This document shows, in pieces, positions 44,852-53,247 of a stretch of 64,000 nucleotides of DNA. The position numbers and the translations under genes are program-made. The DNA is from Saccharospirillum salsuginis (GTDB lineage: Bacteria > Pseudomonadota > Gammaproteobacteria > Pseudomonadales > Natronospirillaceae), in the NCBI RefSeq assembly GCF_014651855.1, contig NZ_BMXR01000015.1:1-64000 (forward strand), written 5' to 3'. How positions within the stretch are numbered: the stretch's first letter is position 1; every line of letters starts with the position of its first letter. The notes under the pieces were generated by a model. The model had not been told where the DNA came from. It saw only the letters and a list, made by a program, of their open reading frames with translations, and made no database searches.

Positions 44852-45088
44852 TCAGGCCGGTGTACGCCGTTTCACCGTGGTTTCCGGCGGAAACACCTCG
44901 TCCAGCGTGCAGGGCGCGCCCGCGTCGTTCAGCACCTTCACGATGCGTCGGGCCACCGGCAGCGGCGGCAGGCGCTCGCCACTCTCGTAGAGCGCGACAC
45001 GCGATTGCGCCGACTTGAACCCGCATCGTTTTCCCAACTCGCCCTGAGTCAGCCCGGCGCTCACCCGATAGTACTTGAGCCTAAGCAT
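44852..45088 (-). CDS. Small XRE-type helix-turn-helix protein
   Basis: A 78-residue protein that is almost only an XRE DNA-binding domain (LKYYRVSAGLTQGELGKRCG, then SRVALYESGERLPPLPVARRI). Divergent from the S24-type repressor at 45212 with a 123-base AT-rich gap between. Such pairs recall a phage-type switch, but no other phage gene is present. Confidence 0.75.
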   Translation of the reverse strand: MLRLKYYRVSAGLTQGELGKRCGFKSAQSRVALYESGERLPPLPVARRIVKVLNDAGAPCTLDEVFPPETTVKRRTPA

Positions 45089-45211
45089 TGCATTCCCTCG
45101 TGCAATTACATTTCGACCACCTTTTTAACATGACAGATTTATATTTTGCAAAAATTACGCATTGTGATGTCATTAGCCTTTTAATCAGCCCAAGGAATCA
45201 AGGCAGGGACT

Positions 45212-45928
45212 ATGACCAACGTTGGCACCCGAATCCGAGAGACCCGTAAAAAGGCCAAGCTCTCCCAGGCGGAACTGGCTTCCCGCTGCGGCTGGAAGGA
45301 AATGCAAACCCGCATCAGCAGCTACGAACACAACCGCACCGAACCCAGCTACCGGGATATGGAAAAAATCGCACTCGCTCTGGGCGTGAACGCGTCCTGG
45401 CTGGCCTTCGACCAGGGGCCGGTGACCGGTCAGGTGCGGGAGCAAAGAGCCGAAGTCGACGAACACGCCGTGGCCGGCGAGACCGACGACAGCTACAGCA
45501 GCAGCGCCGATGCGCTCATCGCCATTCCCTATTTGGTCGAAACCGATACCGACAAGCCGGCCGACCAGACCGTGACGCTCGACGGCAATGGCCCCATGCT
45601 GCGCTTCGCCAAGGCGGCACTGCGCCGCGCCGGTGTACCAAAGGAATACGCTGCGGCCGCCCACATCAGCGGCAACGCCATGGCACCCTATTTGCCCGAT
45701 GGCGCCCTGGTCGGTGTCGACACCAGCACCACCAAAGTCACCGACGGCAACCTCTACGCCATCGACCACGGCGGGCTGATGAAGATCCGGGTGGCATACC
45801 GCATTCCCGGCGGCCTGCGGCTGAAAGCCTACAACGACGCCGAACACCCCGAGGAACGCTACACCGGCGACGCCCTGACCGAGCTGCGCATTCTCGGCCG
45901 CGTATTCTGGTATTCCGTCCTGCTCTGA
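45212..45928 (+). CDS. XRE/S24-type repressor lacking the autoproteolysis serine
   Basis: A 238-residue repressor: XRE helix-turn-helix (about 5-65, LSQAELASRCGWKEMQTRIS) and an S24 (LexA/CI-like) C-terminal domain (about 110-235). The usual nucleophile motif G-x-S-M-x-P is GNAMAP here: A156 replaces serine, while the paired K191 (LMKIRV) is kept. It should dimerise but not self-cleave, so RecA-dependent induction is unlikely. Family and domain order are clear; target genes are unknown, the divergent small XRE gene being the first candidate. Confidence 0.82.
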   Translation: MTNVGTRIRETRKKAKLSQAELASRCGWKEMQTRISSYEHNRTEPSYRDMEKIALALGVNASWLAFDQGPVTGQVREQRAEVDEHAVAGETDDSYSSSADALIAIPYLVETDTDKPADQTVTLDGNGPMLRFAKAALRRAGVPKEYAAAAHISGNAMAPYLPDGALVGVDTSTTKVTDGNLYAIDHGGLMKIRVAYRIPGGLRLKAYNDAEHPEERYTGDALTELRILGRVFWYSVLL

Positions 45929-46217
45929 TGCCCCCTTGCGGGGCTCTCCGCCTCGAAATTGTGTGATGCGGACCTCATGTACGGCAATTTATCATATTAA
46001 AAGCGCTTTTCATCGTGAATAATCTCCATTCACGACATTTAACCCTGACCTGCCCTAACATAAATCGATGTTCAGCCGGGCTGATTGCACGTCAATACGC
46101 AATAATAAATCTGTGACAAGCATCACAAGAAGCGGTGGGTTCGAAACGGTGGGACGGGACGGACAACAAGCGCGCGGAGGTCGCCGGTAACCTCCCTAAA
46201 CACCGGCCACTTAACGT
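45929..46217. other. Convergent gap with an orphan CRP-type site
   Basis: A 289-base AT-richer gap between the stops of the S24-type repressor and the diguanylate cyclase. It has a palindrome AAAAGCGCTTTT near 46000, a perfect CRP-type site at 46112-46127 and a GGAGGT/ACCTCC hairpin near 46175-46195. No open frame looks real; an unannotated small RNA is possible. Confidence 0.4.
46112..46127. promoter_or_regulatory. CRP-type site in a convergent gap
   Basis: TGTGACAAGCATCACA fits TGTGA-N6-TCACA perfectly. Both flanking genes end toward it, so it is not in a normal promoter position. Confidence 0.45.
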
Positions 46218-47786
46218 TCACACATCCGGCAGGTCCGAGACGATGCGGTTTCGTCCGCTGTCCTTGGCCTGATAGAGCAGACGGTCCGCCCGCTGCAGGT
46301 TTTTGACCAGGGACTCGTCGGAAGCAAATAAAGTCAGACCGCCGCTGACGGACACCTGCACGTTTGCCGACGACATCGGCCGGGCATCGACAGCCTGTCG
46401 CAGGCGTTCGGCGATCGCCCGATAGACCTCGGCATCGCCGTTCGCCAGGAAGACCAGAATCTCCTCGCCGCCCCAACGACACACCAGATCGTATTCGCGG
46501 ACATGAGCCTGCAAACGGTCGGCGATGGTGGACAACACCTGGTCACCCACCTCATGGCCGTGGCTATCATTGATGTGTTTGAAATGGTCGATGTCCAGCA
46601 ACAGCAGGGCCGAATCCCGCCCTTCGCGCAGCGCCAGTTCCCGTAGCGGTCGATAAGCTTCCTGGATTCCCCGCCGGTTCAGCAGCCCGGTCAGGTCGTC
46701 GCGGTTCATCAGGGTGGTCACCTTGGCCAGCGCTTCTCGCAGCCGAACGCTGAACGCCACCAGCACCAGCATCGCGAACAACACCGCCCACACCAGCAGA
46801 CTCTCCCTGACGCCGTTCCAGTACAGGGTGGAACGGGGTAACCGGTGTAACAGTCGCAGTTCATCCCGCGCTACGATGGCGGACCGCCAACGGGTTCCGT
46901 CGGCATCGATGATCCAGGCGTCCTCCCGATGGTCGACGTCGTAGGTCTCTCCCAGCTCGAAATCGGCCCGGCGGGCGACAATGCGGTTATTCTCATCAAT
47001 CAGGATGGACTCGCCCAGCGCCTCGCCGAAACCGGTCGCCCCGCGCAACAATCCCAGCCCCAGATCCAGCGAGGCGATGCCGAGAAACCGGCCATCGACC
47101 ACGACCGGAGACGACAATGAGATCATCAACCCCTGACCATAGGCATCGTCGTACAAGTCGCTGATGATCTGCCGACCCTCGGGATTCACCGAAGGTTCGG
47201 CCTGGGACCAGAATTCCTTGGTGTAGAGCACATCGGAGAAGCGAAAGTCCGCCACGGCGGGGTCGGGCGCGATGTAGATGAACTCGCTGAGGGAGGTGTA
47301 GTAGACCCAGATCACCTCGGGGACGTGTTCCAGCAGGGTGCGAAACTGGCTCTCGGCGGAGAAGACGGCCGTCAACTCATAGTCCAGTTCCGGTGGTCGC
47401 CGCGCCAACACCGAGGTGCCGGTCAGGGTGCCGCTCAACGACTCGATGCCGCCCTCGCCCGCAGCCCCCGACACGCCCCAGACATCGTAGTCTACAAAGG
47501 GTCGGATGGACTCCAATTCCCGTGCCAGGGAACCGGTACGCCGGGCTTCGAGATACCGGTCCTCAATGGTGCTGTCCAGCGCGTAGACGTTTTGGCGCAT
47601 CAGAATGATGTACCGGTTGATCAGGTTCGCTCGAACCTGGACGGCTTGCTCGGCGGCCTGCCGAATCCCCCTCAACTCCGCCTGGTATTCCACGACGGAC
47701 AACGTCAGGGCGATGGCGGCTGCCAAACCGATCAGGATATAACGGGTTGGCATTACGACTGTGTCCGGTTTCAGCGGTCGTGCCAT
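46218..47786 (-). CDS. Membrane diguanylate cyclase with periplasmic dCache-type sensor
   Basis: A 522-residue protein: membrane helix (about 14-32), periplasmic sensor of dCache type (about 40-320; DVWGVSG, GLMISLSSPVVVDGRFLGI given here in part as SSPVVVDGRFLGI), second helix (329-346) and a GGDEF domain (about 355-520). The active site is GGEE at 439-442, and the inhibitory I-site RxxD is R430-D433 (REYD), so it should make c-di-GMP from GTP with product inhibition. Ligand unknown. It stands alone on the minus strand. Confidence 0.9.
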   Translation of the reverse strand: MARPLKPDTVVMPTRYILIGLAAAIALTLSVVEYQAELRGIRQAAEQAVQVRANLINRYIILMRQNVYALDSTIEDRYLEARRTGSLARELESIRPFVDYDVWGVSGAAGEGGIESLSGTLTGTSVLARRPPELDYELTAVFSAESQFRTLLEHVPEVIWVYYTSLSEFIYIAPDPAVADFRFSDVLYTKEFWSQAEPSVNPEGRQIISDLYDDAYGQGLMISLSSPVVVDGRFLGIASLDLGLGLLRGATGFGEALGESILIDENNRIVARRADFELGETYDVDHREDAWIIDADGTRWRSAIVARDELRLLHRLPRSTLYWNGVRESLLVWAVLFAMLVLVAFSVRLREALAKVTTLMNRDDLTGLLNRRGIQEAYRPLRELALREGRDSALLLLDIDHFKHINDSHGHEVGDQVLSTIADRLQAHVREYDLVCRWGGEEILVFLANGDAEVYRAIAERLRQAVDARPMSSANVQVSVSGGLTLFASDESLVKNLQRADRLLYQAKDSGRNRIVSDLPDV

Positions 47787-47951
47787 ACGGCACCCATTGA
47801 GAATAGATAGTCGCTAAAACCGGATTCCGCCACTTATCGAAAGCATCCAGCCGAACGGATGACGCGAGGATGCGTCTGTCATACGCTCGGATAGTCGATC
47901 AGAAAACCGCCCCCGTGCCGACACGCCCGGCCGCCGCACATCGGTCTCGCG

Positions 47952-48368
47952 CTATTGCTGGAATGCGCGAATCACGGCATCGGGAATCGGCTTCGACTTG
48001 ATGCCGCCCGGATTGTCCGGATCGTCTCCGACCCAAACCCGGGTTTCGAAGCCTTCCACCGCCAGGTCGTCGCCTTTCAGCAAGCGATGATGAACGTCGA
48101 AACTGCTGCGACGGAATTCGGTGATCGTGGATTCGATCATCACCTCTTCGCCGTAGCGCGACGGGATGTAAAACTTCGAGCGGGTGTCGACCATGGGAAA
48201 GCCGATCATGTCGAATTGTTGGTGCATCTCGAATTTGGGGAAGCCGGCTTTGGCGAACAGACGACCGGTGCAGTCGTCGAAATACGCGAAATAGCGCGGA
48301 TAAAACACAATACCGGCCGGGTCGCAATCGCCCCACTCGATCGTTCGGGTACAACGGTTTACCAACAT
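47952..48368 (-). CDS. Acyl-CoA thioesterase, 4-hydroxybenzoyl-CoA thioesterase type
   Basis: A 138-residue hot-dog-fold thioesterase. The motif GDCDPAGIVFYPRYFAYFD contains the active-site Asp and is closest to 4-hydroxybenzoyl-CoA thioesterases of the Pseudomonas type. It would release free aromatic acid from its CoA ester. It starts 24 bases after the acyl-CoA ligase stop on the same strand, so the two are co-transcribed. Confidence 0.85.
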   Translation of the reverse strand: MLVNRCTRTIEWGDCDPAGIVFYPRYFAYFDDCTGRLFAKAGFPKFEMHQQFDMIGFPMVDTRSKFYIPSRYGEEVMIESTITEFRRSSFDVHHRLLKGDDLAVEGFETRVWVGDDPDNPGGIKSKPIPDAVIRAFQQ

Positions 48369-48392
48369 TGAAAGTTCCTCGTTAAAACCGGT

Positions 48393-50240
48393 TCAGGCAT
48401 CCAGACGAATGACTCGCTCGGACGGTGGCTCGGCGTACAGATCGGTCACGACATCGGCGCGGTTATCCAGCACGGCCCGTTGATTGATCGACCCCTTGTC
48501 GGTGATTTCATGCGCATCCATTTTCGGCGGCTCGTCCAGCACCACCAGGCGCTTGACGCGGTTGGAGCTGCCGGTACTTTGCGCCTCCAGGGTTTTCAGC
48601 AGGTCCCTGAACGCCCGTCGTACCGGTTCACTGTCGAGCACGGCAGCGGAATCGGCCCCGGCCGGCAAGCCGCTGAGCCGCCGGCATTGCTCGCGATCGG
48701 GAAACACCATGACCGAGACATAGGACCGGTCGATCCCCGCGATCACGACATCCTGTACATAGGGGGCACCGGCGTGAATGATGGAGGCCCGCAGGGGCCC
48801 GACGCTGACCCAGGTCCCGGTGTCGAGCTTGAAGTCTTCCGAAATGCGGCCGTCGAAACGCATCCCGCGTTGGATGTTGTCCGGGTCGATCCACTTCACC
48901 GCATCGCCCAGGCAATAAAAGCCTTCCTCATCGAAACTCCTGGCGGTGACATCGGGTTGACGCCAGTACCCCGGCATCACGTTCGGACCGCGCACCCGGC
49001 ACTCCAGCTTGCCACCATTGGGCACCAGCTTGATCTCCACGCCGAGCGCCGGTAATCCGATGACACCGGACTGGGATTCCTCCAACGAGGCGAACATCGC
49101 CGACGGCGCCGTCTCGGTCGCGCCGAGGCCGGTGAGCATGCCGATCTTGCTGCCGATCGTCTTGATCGCCAATGCATCCAGCTTGTCCCAGAGGTGTTGC
49201 GACAGACCGGCGCCGGCGAAGAACATCAGGTTCAGGTCGCGGAAAAAGGTTTCCCGCAAGTCGTCGTCCTGTTCCAGATATTCGGCGAGAAATTCGAAGC
49301 CCTTGGGCACATTGAAATACAGCGTCGGCGATATTTCCCGCAGGTTAGCGATGGACCGCTCGAACTGACCCGGCACCGGCTTGCCGTCGTCGATGTACAA
49401 AGTACCGCCGTTGTACAGCACGATGCCGACATTGTGATTGCCACCGAAGGTGTGGTTCCACGGCAACCAATCCAGCACCACCGGCGGCGTATCGCGCAGG
49501 AACGTCATCAGCCCCTGCAGCATCGCCTGGTTCGAACACAGCATGCGATTGGTGTTGATCACGCCTTTCGGCATGCCGGTGGACCCAGAAGTAAACAGAA
49601 ACTTGGCGATGGTGTCCGGTGTTACCGAGCGATGGGCTTCATCCACGGCGCTGGTGACCGCTGTGTCGAGGAGGTCGTCAAAACGTTTCACCGAGTCTTC
49701 GTGACCGGACGGATCGATCGCGATAACGTCCGCGTGGTCGGTGTTGATGGCCTGCAACGCATCGGCGAAATCCGCCGCCTTATCGACCAGGAACAACCCC
49801 GGCGTCAGCAATTCACAGATATACCTGGCCTTGCCATAGTCCTGACTGATCAGACAGTACGCCGGCGAAACCGGCGCATAGGGAACACCGACGTACATCG
49901 CGGCCAACGCCAGCATCAGATGTTCGATGCTGTTGCCGGACAGGATCACCAGAGGACGGTCGGGGCTGAGTTCGCGATCCAGCAGTGCCTGGCCCAAGGC
50001 GCGAACCCGTTGCAGCGTTTCCGCATAGGTGAAACTCCGCCATTCACCGGCTGCATCACGCTGTGCGACAAAGCGTTGATTCGGTGTCGCGGCGGCCCAA
50101 TGATCGAGACGTTCCATCAAGGTGTCGGGGTACTCGGGCAGAGGTTCCCGGCTTCTCAAGATTTGCGTACCGTCGGAGCGCTGCTCCAGTTCGGCGGTCG
50201 CCGTGCCCAGTTTGATGTCTCTAAAACCAGTAGCCATCAT
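48393..50240 (-). CDS. Acyl-CoA ligase, feruloyl-CoA synthase type
   Basis: A 615-residue AMP-forming ligase. The nucleotide motif is FTSGSTGMPKGVINTN; the second core motif is LTGLGATETAP; the C-terminus has DAHEITDKGSINQRAV as in feruloyl-CoA synthases. The enzyme would activate a hydroxycinnamate or related aromatic acid with ATP and CoA. No feruloyl-CoA hydratase-lyase or vanillin dehydrogenase is seen; instead beta-oxidation genes lie upstream, pointing to side-chain shortening by thiolysis. Substrate prediction is from family resemblance only. Confidence 0.83.
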   Translation of the reverse strand: MMATGFRDIKLGTATAELEQRSDGTQILRSREPLPEYPDTLMERLDHWAAATPNQRFVAQRDAAGEWRSFTYAETLQRVRALGQALLDRELSPDRPLVILSGNSIEHLMLALAAMYVGVPYAPVSPAYCLISQDYGKARYICELLTPGLFLVDKAADFADALQAINTDHADVIAIDPSGHEDSVKRFDDLLDTAVTSAVDEAHRSVTPDTIAKFLFTSGSTGMPKGVINTNRMLCSNQAMLQGLMTFLRDTPPVVLDWLPWNHTFGGNHNVGIVLYNGGTLYIDDGKPVPGQFERSIANLREISPTLYFNVPKGFEFLAEYLEQDDDLRETFFRDLNLMFFAGAGLSQHLWDKLDALAIKTIGSKIGMLTGLGATETAPSAMFASLEESQSGVIGLPALGVEIKLVPNGGKLECRVRGPNVMPGYWRQPDVTARSFDEEGFYCLGDAVKWIDPDNIQRGMRFDGRISEDFKLDTGTWVSVGPLRASIIHAGAPYVQDVVIAGIDRSYVSVMVFPDREQCRRLSGLPAGADSAAVLDSEPVRRAFRDLLKTLEAQSTGSSNRVKRLVVLDEPPKMDAHEITDKGSINQRAVLDNRADVVTDLYAEPPSERVIRLDA

Positions 50241-50308
50241 CGTTACCTTTCTTGTCTTTGTTTTAATGCGTTGCGTTTGGTTTGGTTGCCGGAAACCCGT
50301 GCCGGATG

Positions 50309-50340
50309 TTGGATTACGCCTATCGGCTAATCCAACCTAC
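50309..50340. repeat. Family D short palindrome
   Basis: TTGGATTACGCC-TATC-GGCTAATCCAA followed by CCTAC; same type as at 58813-58858 and 183-221. Confidence 0.6.
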
Positions 50341-50355
50341 TCCCTCACCAGCCTT

Positions 50356-50483
50356 GTAGGGTGGGCACCGCCCACCGGGCTGTTCGATTCATCCACCGGT
50401 TGTGACGACCGGCACCTTCCTTCGGTGTCAATGGATAACCCCATGCGCCGTTTTCCTTCCATGGTGGGCGGTGCCCACCCTAC
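50356..50483. repeat. Family C palindromic repeat, copy 1
   Basis: A perfect 21-bp inverted repeat, arms 50356-50376 (beginning GTAGGGTGGGCACCGCC) and 50463-50483. Each arm also contains a small palindrome (GTGGGC...GCCCAC). The interior is not conserved with copy 2. Confidence 0.75.
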
Positions 50484-50526
50484 GGTTTTTAACCACCCTC
50501 ATGTGCGGTGGCATTGTCGGTTAGCG

Positions 50527-50648
50527 CCGGATGGGTGGGGTGCTTGTGTGGGGATGTGCGCAGCAGGGATGCTGCGGTCAAGCCTACAGGGCGGTCCGAC
50601 GCGTCGGCGTATTTACGGCGACCCCGCATAAGCACCCCGCCCAGCCGG
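50527..50648 (+). repeat. Family A palindromic repeat, copy 6, with inserted palindrome
   Basis: Arms CCGGATGGGTGGGGTGCTT at 50527 and the complementary stretch ending 50648. Within the core the usual CATGGATG is replaced by a longer segment containing the perfect 12-bp palindrome CCGACGCGTCGG, after which GTATTTACGGCGACCCCGC resumes. Confidence 0.8.
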
Positions 50649-50690
50649 TGCGGTTTCTCGGCAACCAACCCGGCCCAGCAAAGGGAGTAA

Positions 50691-52457
50691 CTAAGCAAAA
50701 ACATAACCACCACCCCCGGAACCAGCCTGATAAACCCGAACCAGGGAAGCCGACAACTCGGGCAACCAGTGGGCACAGTAGAAGGAGAACAGGGCCTCAA
50801 CATTATTGCGGTATTCATCCGTCACCGCCTCATCCTGCGCCGCGCGTACCGCAAGACCCAGTTGCCAGGCACTGGCGAGTACCCCGGTGGCCTCCAGCAG
50901 GGGCACCGCCGCCGCATGCAGGTGGACGGGGTCGTCCGCCTTTTCGCTCAGCAACCAGTCCACCCGATTGCGCAGCGCCCGGGCCTGGCGGGCCAGGGAG
51001 GCCCAGGCGTGTTGGGCGCTGGCCAGGTCCGACAGTGGGCTCAGGTCGGTCTCGATCTGGTCGAGCCAGTCTCGAAAACCATCACCACCATCCCGCTGGA
51101 TCTTGCGGAACAACAAATCCTGCGCCTGGATGCCGGTGGTGCCCTCGTAAATCGTGGCGATTTTCAGGTCGCGGTAGAACTGGGCGACGCCGGTTTCCTC
51201 GACATACCCCATTCCACCGAACACCTGAATCGCATCACCGGCGAGCCGATTGGCGACTTCGGTGGACCAGGCCTTGAATACCGGGGTCAAGAGGTCGACT
51301 CGCCGCTGGGCCAGCTCCCGATCGGGGTGGCCCGTCTGTCGGGCGCAGTCGAGTTGAAACCCCAGGTGCATGCCGAGCAACCGCGAGGCCAGGGTCTGGC
51401 TGCGTATGCGCAGCAGTTGTCGACGAATATCCGGGTGTTCGATCAAGGCGACCGGGCCTTCGCCGGTTTCGCAGTGTCGACCCTGTTTGCGCTCGCTCGC
51501 CCAGGCGACGGCGTTCTGGTAAGCACGCTCGATGACGGCGACACCCTGCAGGCCGACGCTGAGCCGGGCTTCGTTCATCATCACGAACATCAGGGCCAGG
51601 CCCCGCCCCGGCTCGCCGACGAGCTCACCCCTGGCTCCGTCGTTCTGACCGAATGTCAGAGAGCAGGTCGGGCTGCCGTGCAGGCCGAGTTTGTGTTCGA
51701 TACCGGTGCAGTGGATGTCGTTGCGCTCGGCCGGTTCATCCTGATCGTTCAACCGATGGCTGGGCACGGCGAACAGGGAAATACCACGGCTGCCTTCCGG
51801 GGCGTCGGGTAACCGGGCCAGAACCAGATGCAGTCGGTGTTCGGTCAGGTCGTGTTCGCCGTAGCTGATGAAGAGTTTCTGGCCGAACAGACGATAACCA
51901 CCGTCGCCGTCCGGGACGGCCCGTGTCCTGAGTTGACCGAGATCGGAGCCGGCGGCCGGTTCGGTAAGGGCCATGGTGGCGGTCCAGTCGCCCCGGGTAA
52001 GACGAGGGCCGTATTGGTCGATCAAGGCCTGGTCGCCGCTGGCCAGCAGAGCTTCGACGGCCCCTTCGGTCAGCGGCTGGATCATGCTGAACGCCAGGTT
52101 GGCGCCTTGCCAGCATTCGGTGACCGGTGTCGCCAGAACCTTGGGCAACCCCTGGCCCTCAAGCGACTCGGGCAGGCAGAGCCCGGTCCAGCCGGCGTCG
52201 CGGAACTGGCGGTAGGCTTCCGGCCAGCCTTCGGGCGTGGTGACCCGACCGTTGTCGAACCGGCAGCCCGCGCGATCCCCAGGGGCGTTCAGAGGGGCCA
52301 GGGCCTGTTCGGCGAAGCGACCGGCTTCGTCCAAAATGGCACTCACCAACTCTTCGTCGAGAGGCTCGAATGCGGCCAGGGTCGATAGGCGGTCGCGGCC
52401 GATCACGCGGTTCAGGATAAAGTCGACATCCTGCCGGGGGGCTCGATAATCGGTCAT
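50691..52457 (-). CDS. Acyl-CoA dehydrogenase, long (about 590-residue) type
   Basis: A 588-residue FAD enzyme of the subgroup that includes DmdC-like 3-methylmercaptopropionyl-CoA dehydrogenases: short N-terminal Y-R-A-P segment, FAD region MALTEPAAGSDLG, and the catalytic Glu in IYEGTTGIQAQDLL, with a C-terminal extension. It introduces the alpha-beta double bond in an acyl-CoA. Within this cluster the substrate is more likely an arylpropanoyl- or similar CoA than methylmercaptopropionyl-CoA. The ATG has AGGAGG upstream and lies 8 bases after the SDR stop. Confidence 0.87.
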   Translation of the reverse strand: MTDYRAPRQDVDFILNRVIGRDRLSTLAAFEPLDEELVSAILDEAGRFAEQALAPLNAPGDRAGCRFDNGRVTTPEGWPEAYRQFRDAGWTGLCLPESLEGQGLPKVLATPVTECWQGANLAFSMIQPLTEGAVEALLASGDQALIDQYGPRLTRGDWTATMALTEPAAGSDLGQLRTRAVPDGDGGYRLFGQKLFISYGEHDLTEHRLHLVLARLPDAPEGSRGISLFAVPSHRLNDQDEPAERNDIHCTGIEHKLGLHGSPTCSLTFGQNDGARGELVGEPGRGLALMFVMMNEARLSVGLQGVAVIERAYQNAVAWASERKQGRHCETGEGPVALIEHPDIRRQLLRIRSQTLASRLLGMHLGFQLDCARQTGHPDRELAQRRVDLLTPVFKAWSTEVANRLAGDAIQVFGGMGYVEETGVAQFYRDLKIATIYEGTTGIQAQDLLFRKIQRDGGDGFRDWLDQIETDLSPLSDLASAQHAWASLARQARALRNRVDWLLSEKADDPVHLHAAAVPLLEATGVLASAWQLGLAVRAAQDEAVTDEYRNNVEALFSFYCAHWLPELSASLVRVYQAGSGGGGYVFA

Positions 52458-52465
52458 GGGGCCTC

Positions 52466-53233
52466 CTAGCGCGGCGCCATGCGCAAGGCTCCGTCGAGAC
52501 GGATCACCTCGCCGTTAAGCATAGGGTTTTCGCAGATGTGCAGCGCGAGCTTCGCGAATTCGGCCGGCTCACCCAGCCGCGCCGGAAACGGCACGGACTC
52601 GCCCAGGGACTTCTGCACGTCCTCCGGCAACACCTCCATCATCGGCGTGCGGAACAGGCCCGGTGCGATGGTGACGACTCGGATGCCGAACGCCGACAGC
52701 TCCCGCGCCAACGGCAGGGTCATACTGACGATGCCGCCCTTGGCGGCGGAGTACGCCGCCTGACCAATCTGGCCCTCATAGGCCGCCACCGAAGCCGTGT
52801 TGACGATAACACCCTGCTCCAGTATTTCGTTCGGCGGGCTGTGCTGCATGGCGTCGGCCACCAGGCGGATAACGTTGAAGGTCCCGATCAGGTTGACCTG
52901 GATGGAGCGTTGAAAGTCCTCCAGCGGGTGCACTCCCTTTCGACCCAGCACCCGGGCCGCGCCGGGAATACCGGCGCAGTTGACCAGAGTATTGATCGGG
53001 CCGAAGTGGGTGTTCACCGCCTCGATGCAGGCTTTAACCTGGGCTTCGTCAGTGATGTCCGTTTTCAGAAAACGGGCGTTATCGCCCAGTTCGGAAGCCA
53101 GAGCCTGCCCACCGTCTTCGTTGACATCGGCCAGCACAACGCGGGCACCGGCCCCAACCAGATGACGGGCGACCGACTCGCCGAGACCGGAAGCCGCCCC
53201 GGTCACCAACGCATTCAGTTTATCCAGTTGCAT
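52466..53233 (-). CDS. 3-Hydroxyacyl-CoA dehydrogenase, SDR type (HSD10-like)
   Basis: A 255-residue SDR: TGAASGLG, NCAGI, catalytic NTASVAAYEGQIGQAAYSAAK (given in part: Y-x-x-x-K in YSAAK). The whole sequence resembles type II 3-hydroxyacyl-CoA dehydrogenases (HSD17B10), which oxidise the 3-hydroxyl in beta-oxidation. The ATG at 53233 has GGAGG four bases upstream. Third gene of the operon after hydratase and thiolase. Confidence 0.87.
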   Translation of the reverse strand: MQLDKLNALVTGAASGLGESVARHLVGAGARVVLADVNEDGGQALASELGDNARFLKTDITDEAQVKACIEAVNTHFGPINTLVNCAGIPGAARVLGRKGVHPLEDFQRSIQVNLIGTFNVIRLVADAMQHSPPNEILEQGVIVNTASVAAYEGQIGQAAYSAAKGGIVSMTLPLARELSAFGIRVVTIAPGLFRTPMMEVLPEDVQKSLGESVPFPARLGEPAEFAKLALHICENPMLNGEVIRLDGALRMAPR

Positions 53234-53247
53234 GGCACCTCCTCCTA

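Larger units (their letters stand above)
50241..50690. other. Repeat-rich gap between acyl-CoA dehydrogenase and ligase genes
   Basis: A 450-base gap holding, in order, a family D palindrome (50309-50340), a family C palindrome (50356-50483) and a family A palindrome (50527-50648). No gene is visible. Three different repeat families side by side suggest a favoured insertion or tolerance site. Confidence 0.6.

Noticed and set aside
44852..45928. Prophage remnant
   Set aside because: Only the two divergent regulators recall phage; no integrase, structural or lysis gene or attachment repeat is seen.
50691..52457. DmdC as part of DMSP demethylation
   Set aside because: Same long acyl-CoA dehydrogenase type, but no dmdA, dmdB or dmdD neighbours; the cluster fits an aromatic acid pathway.
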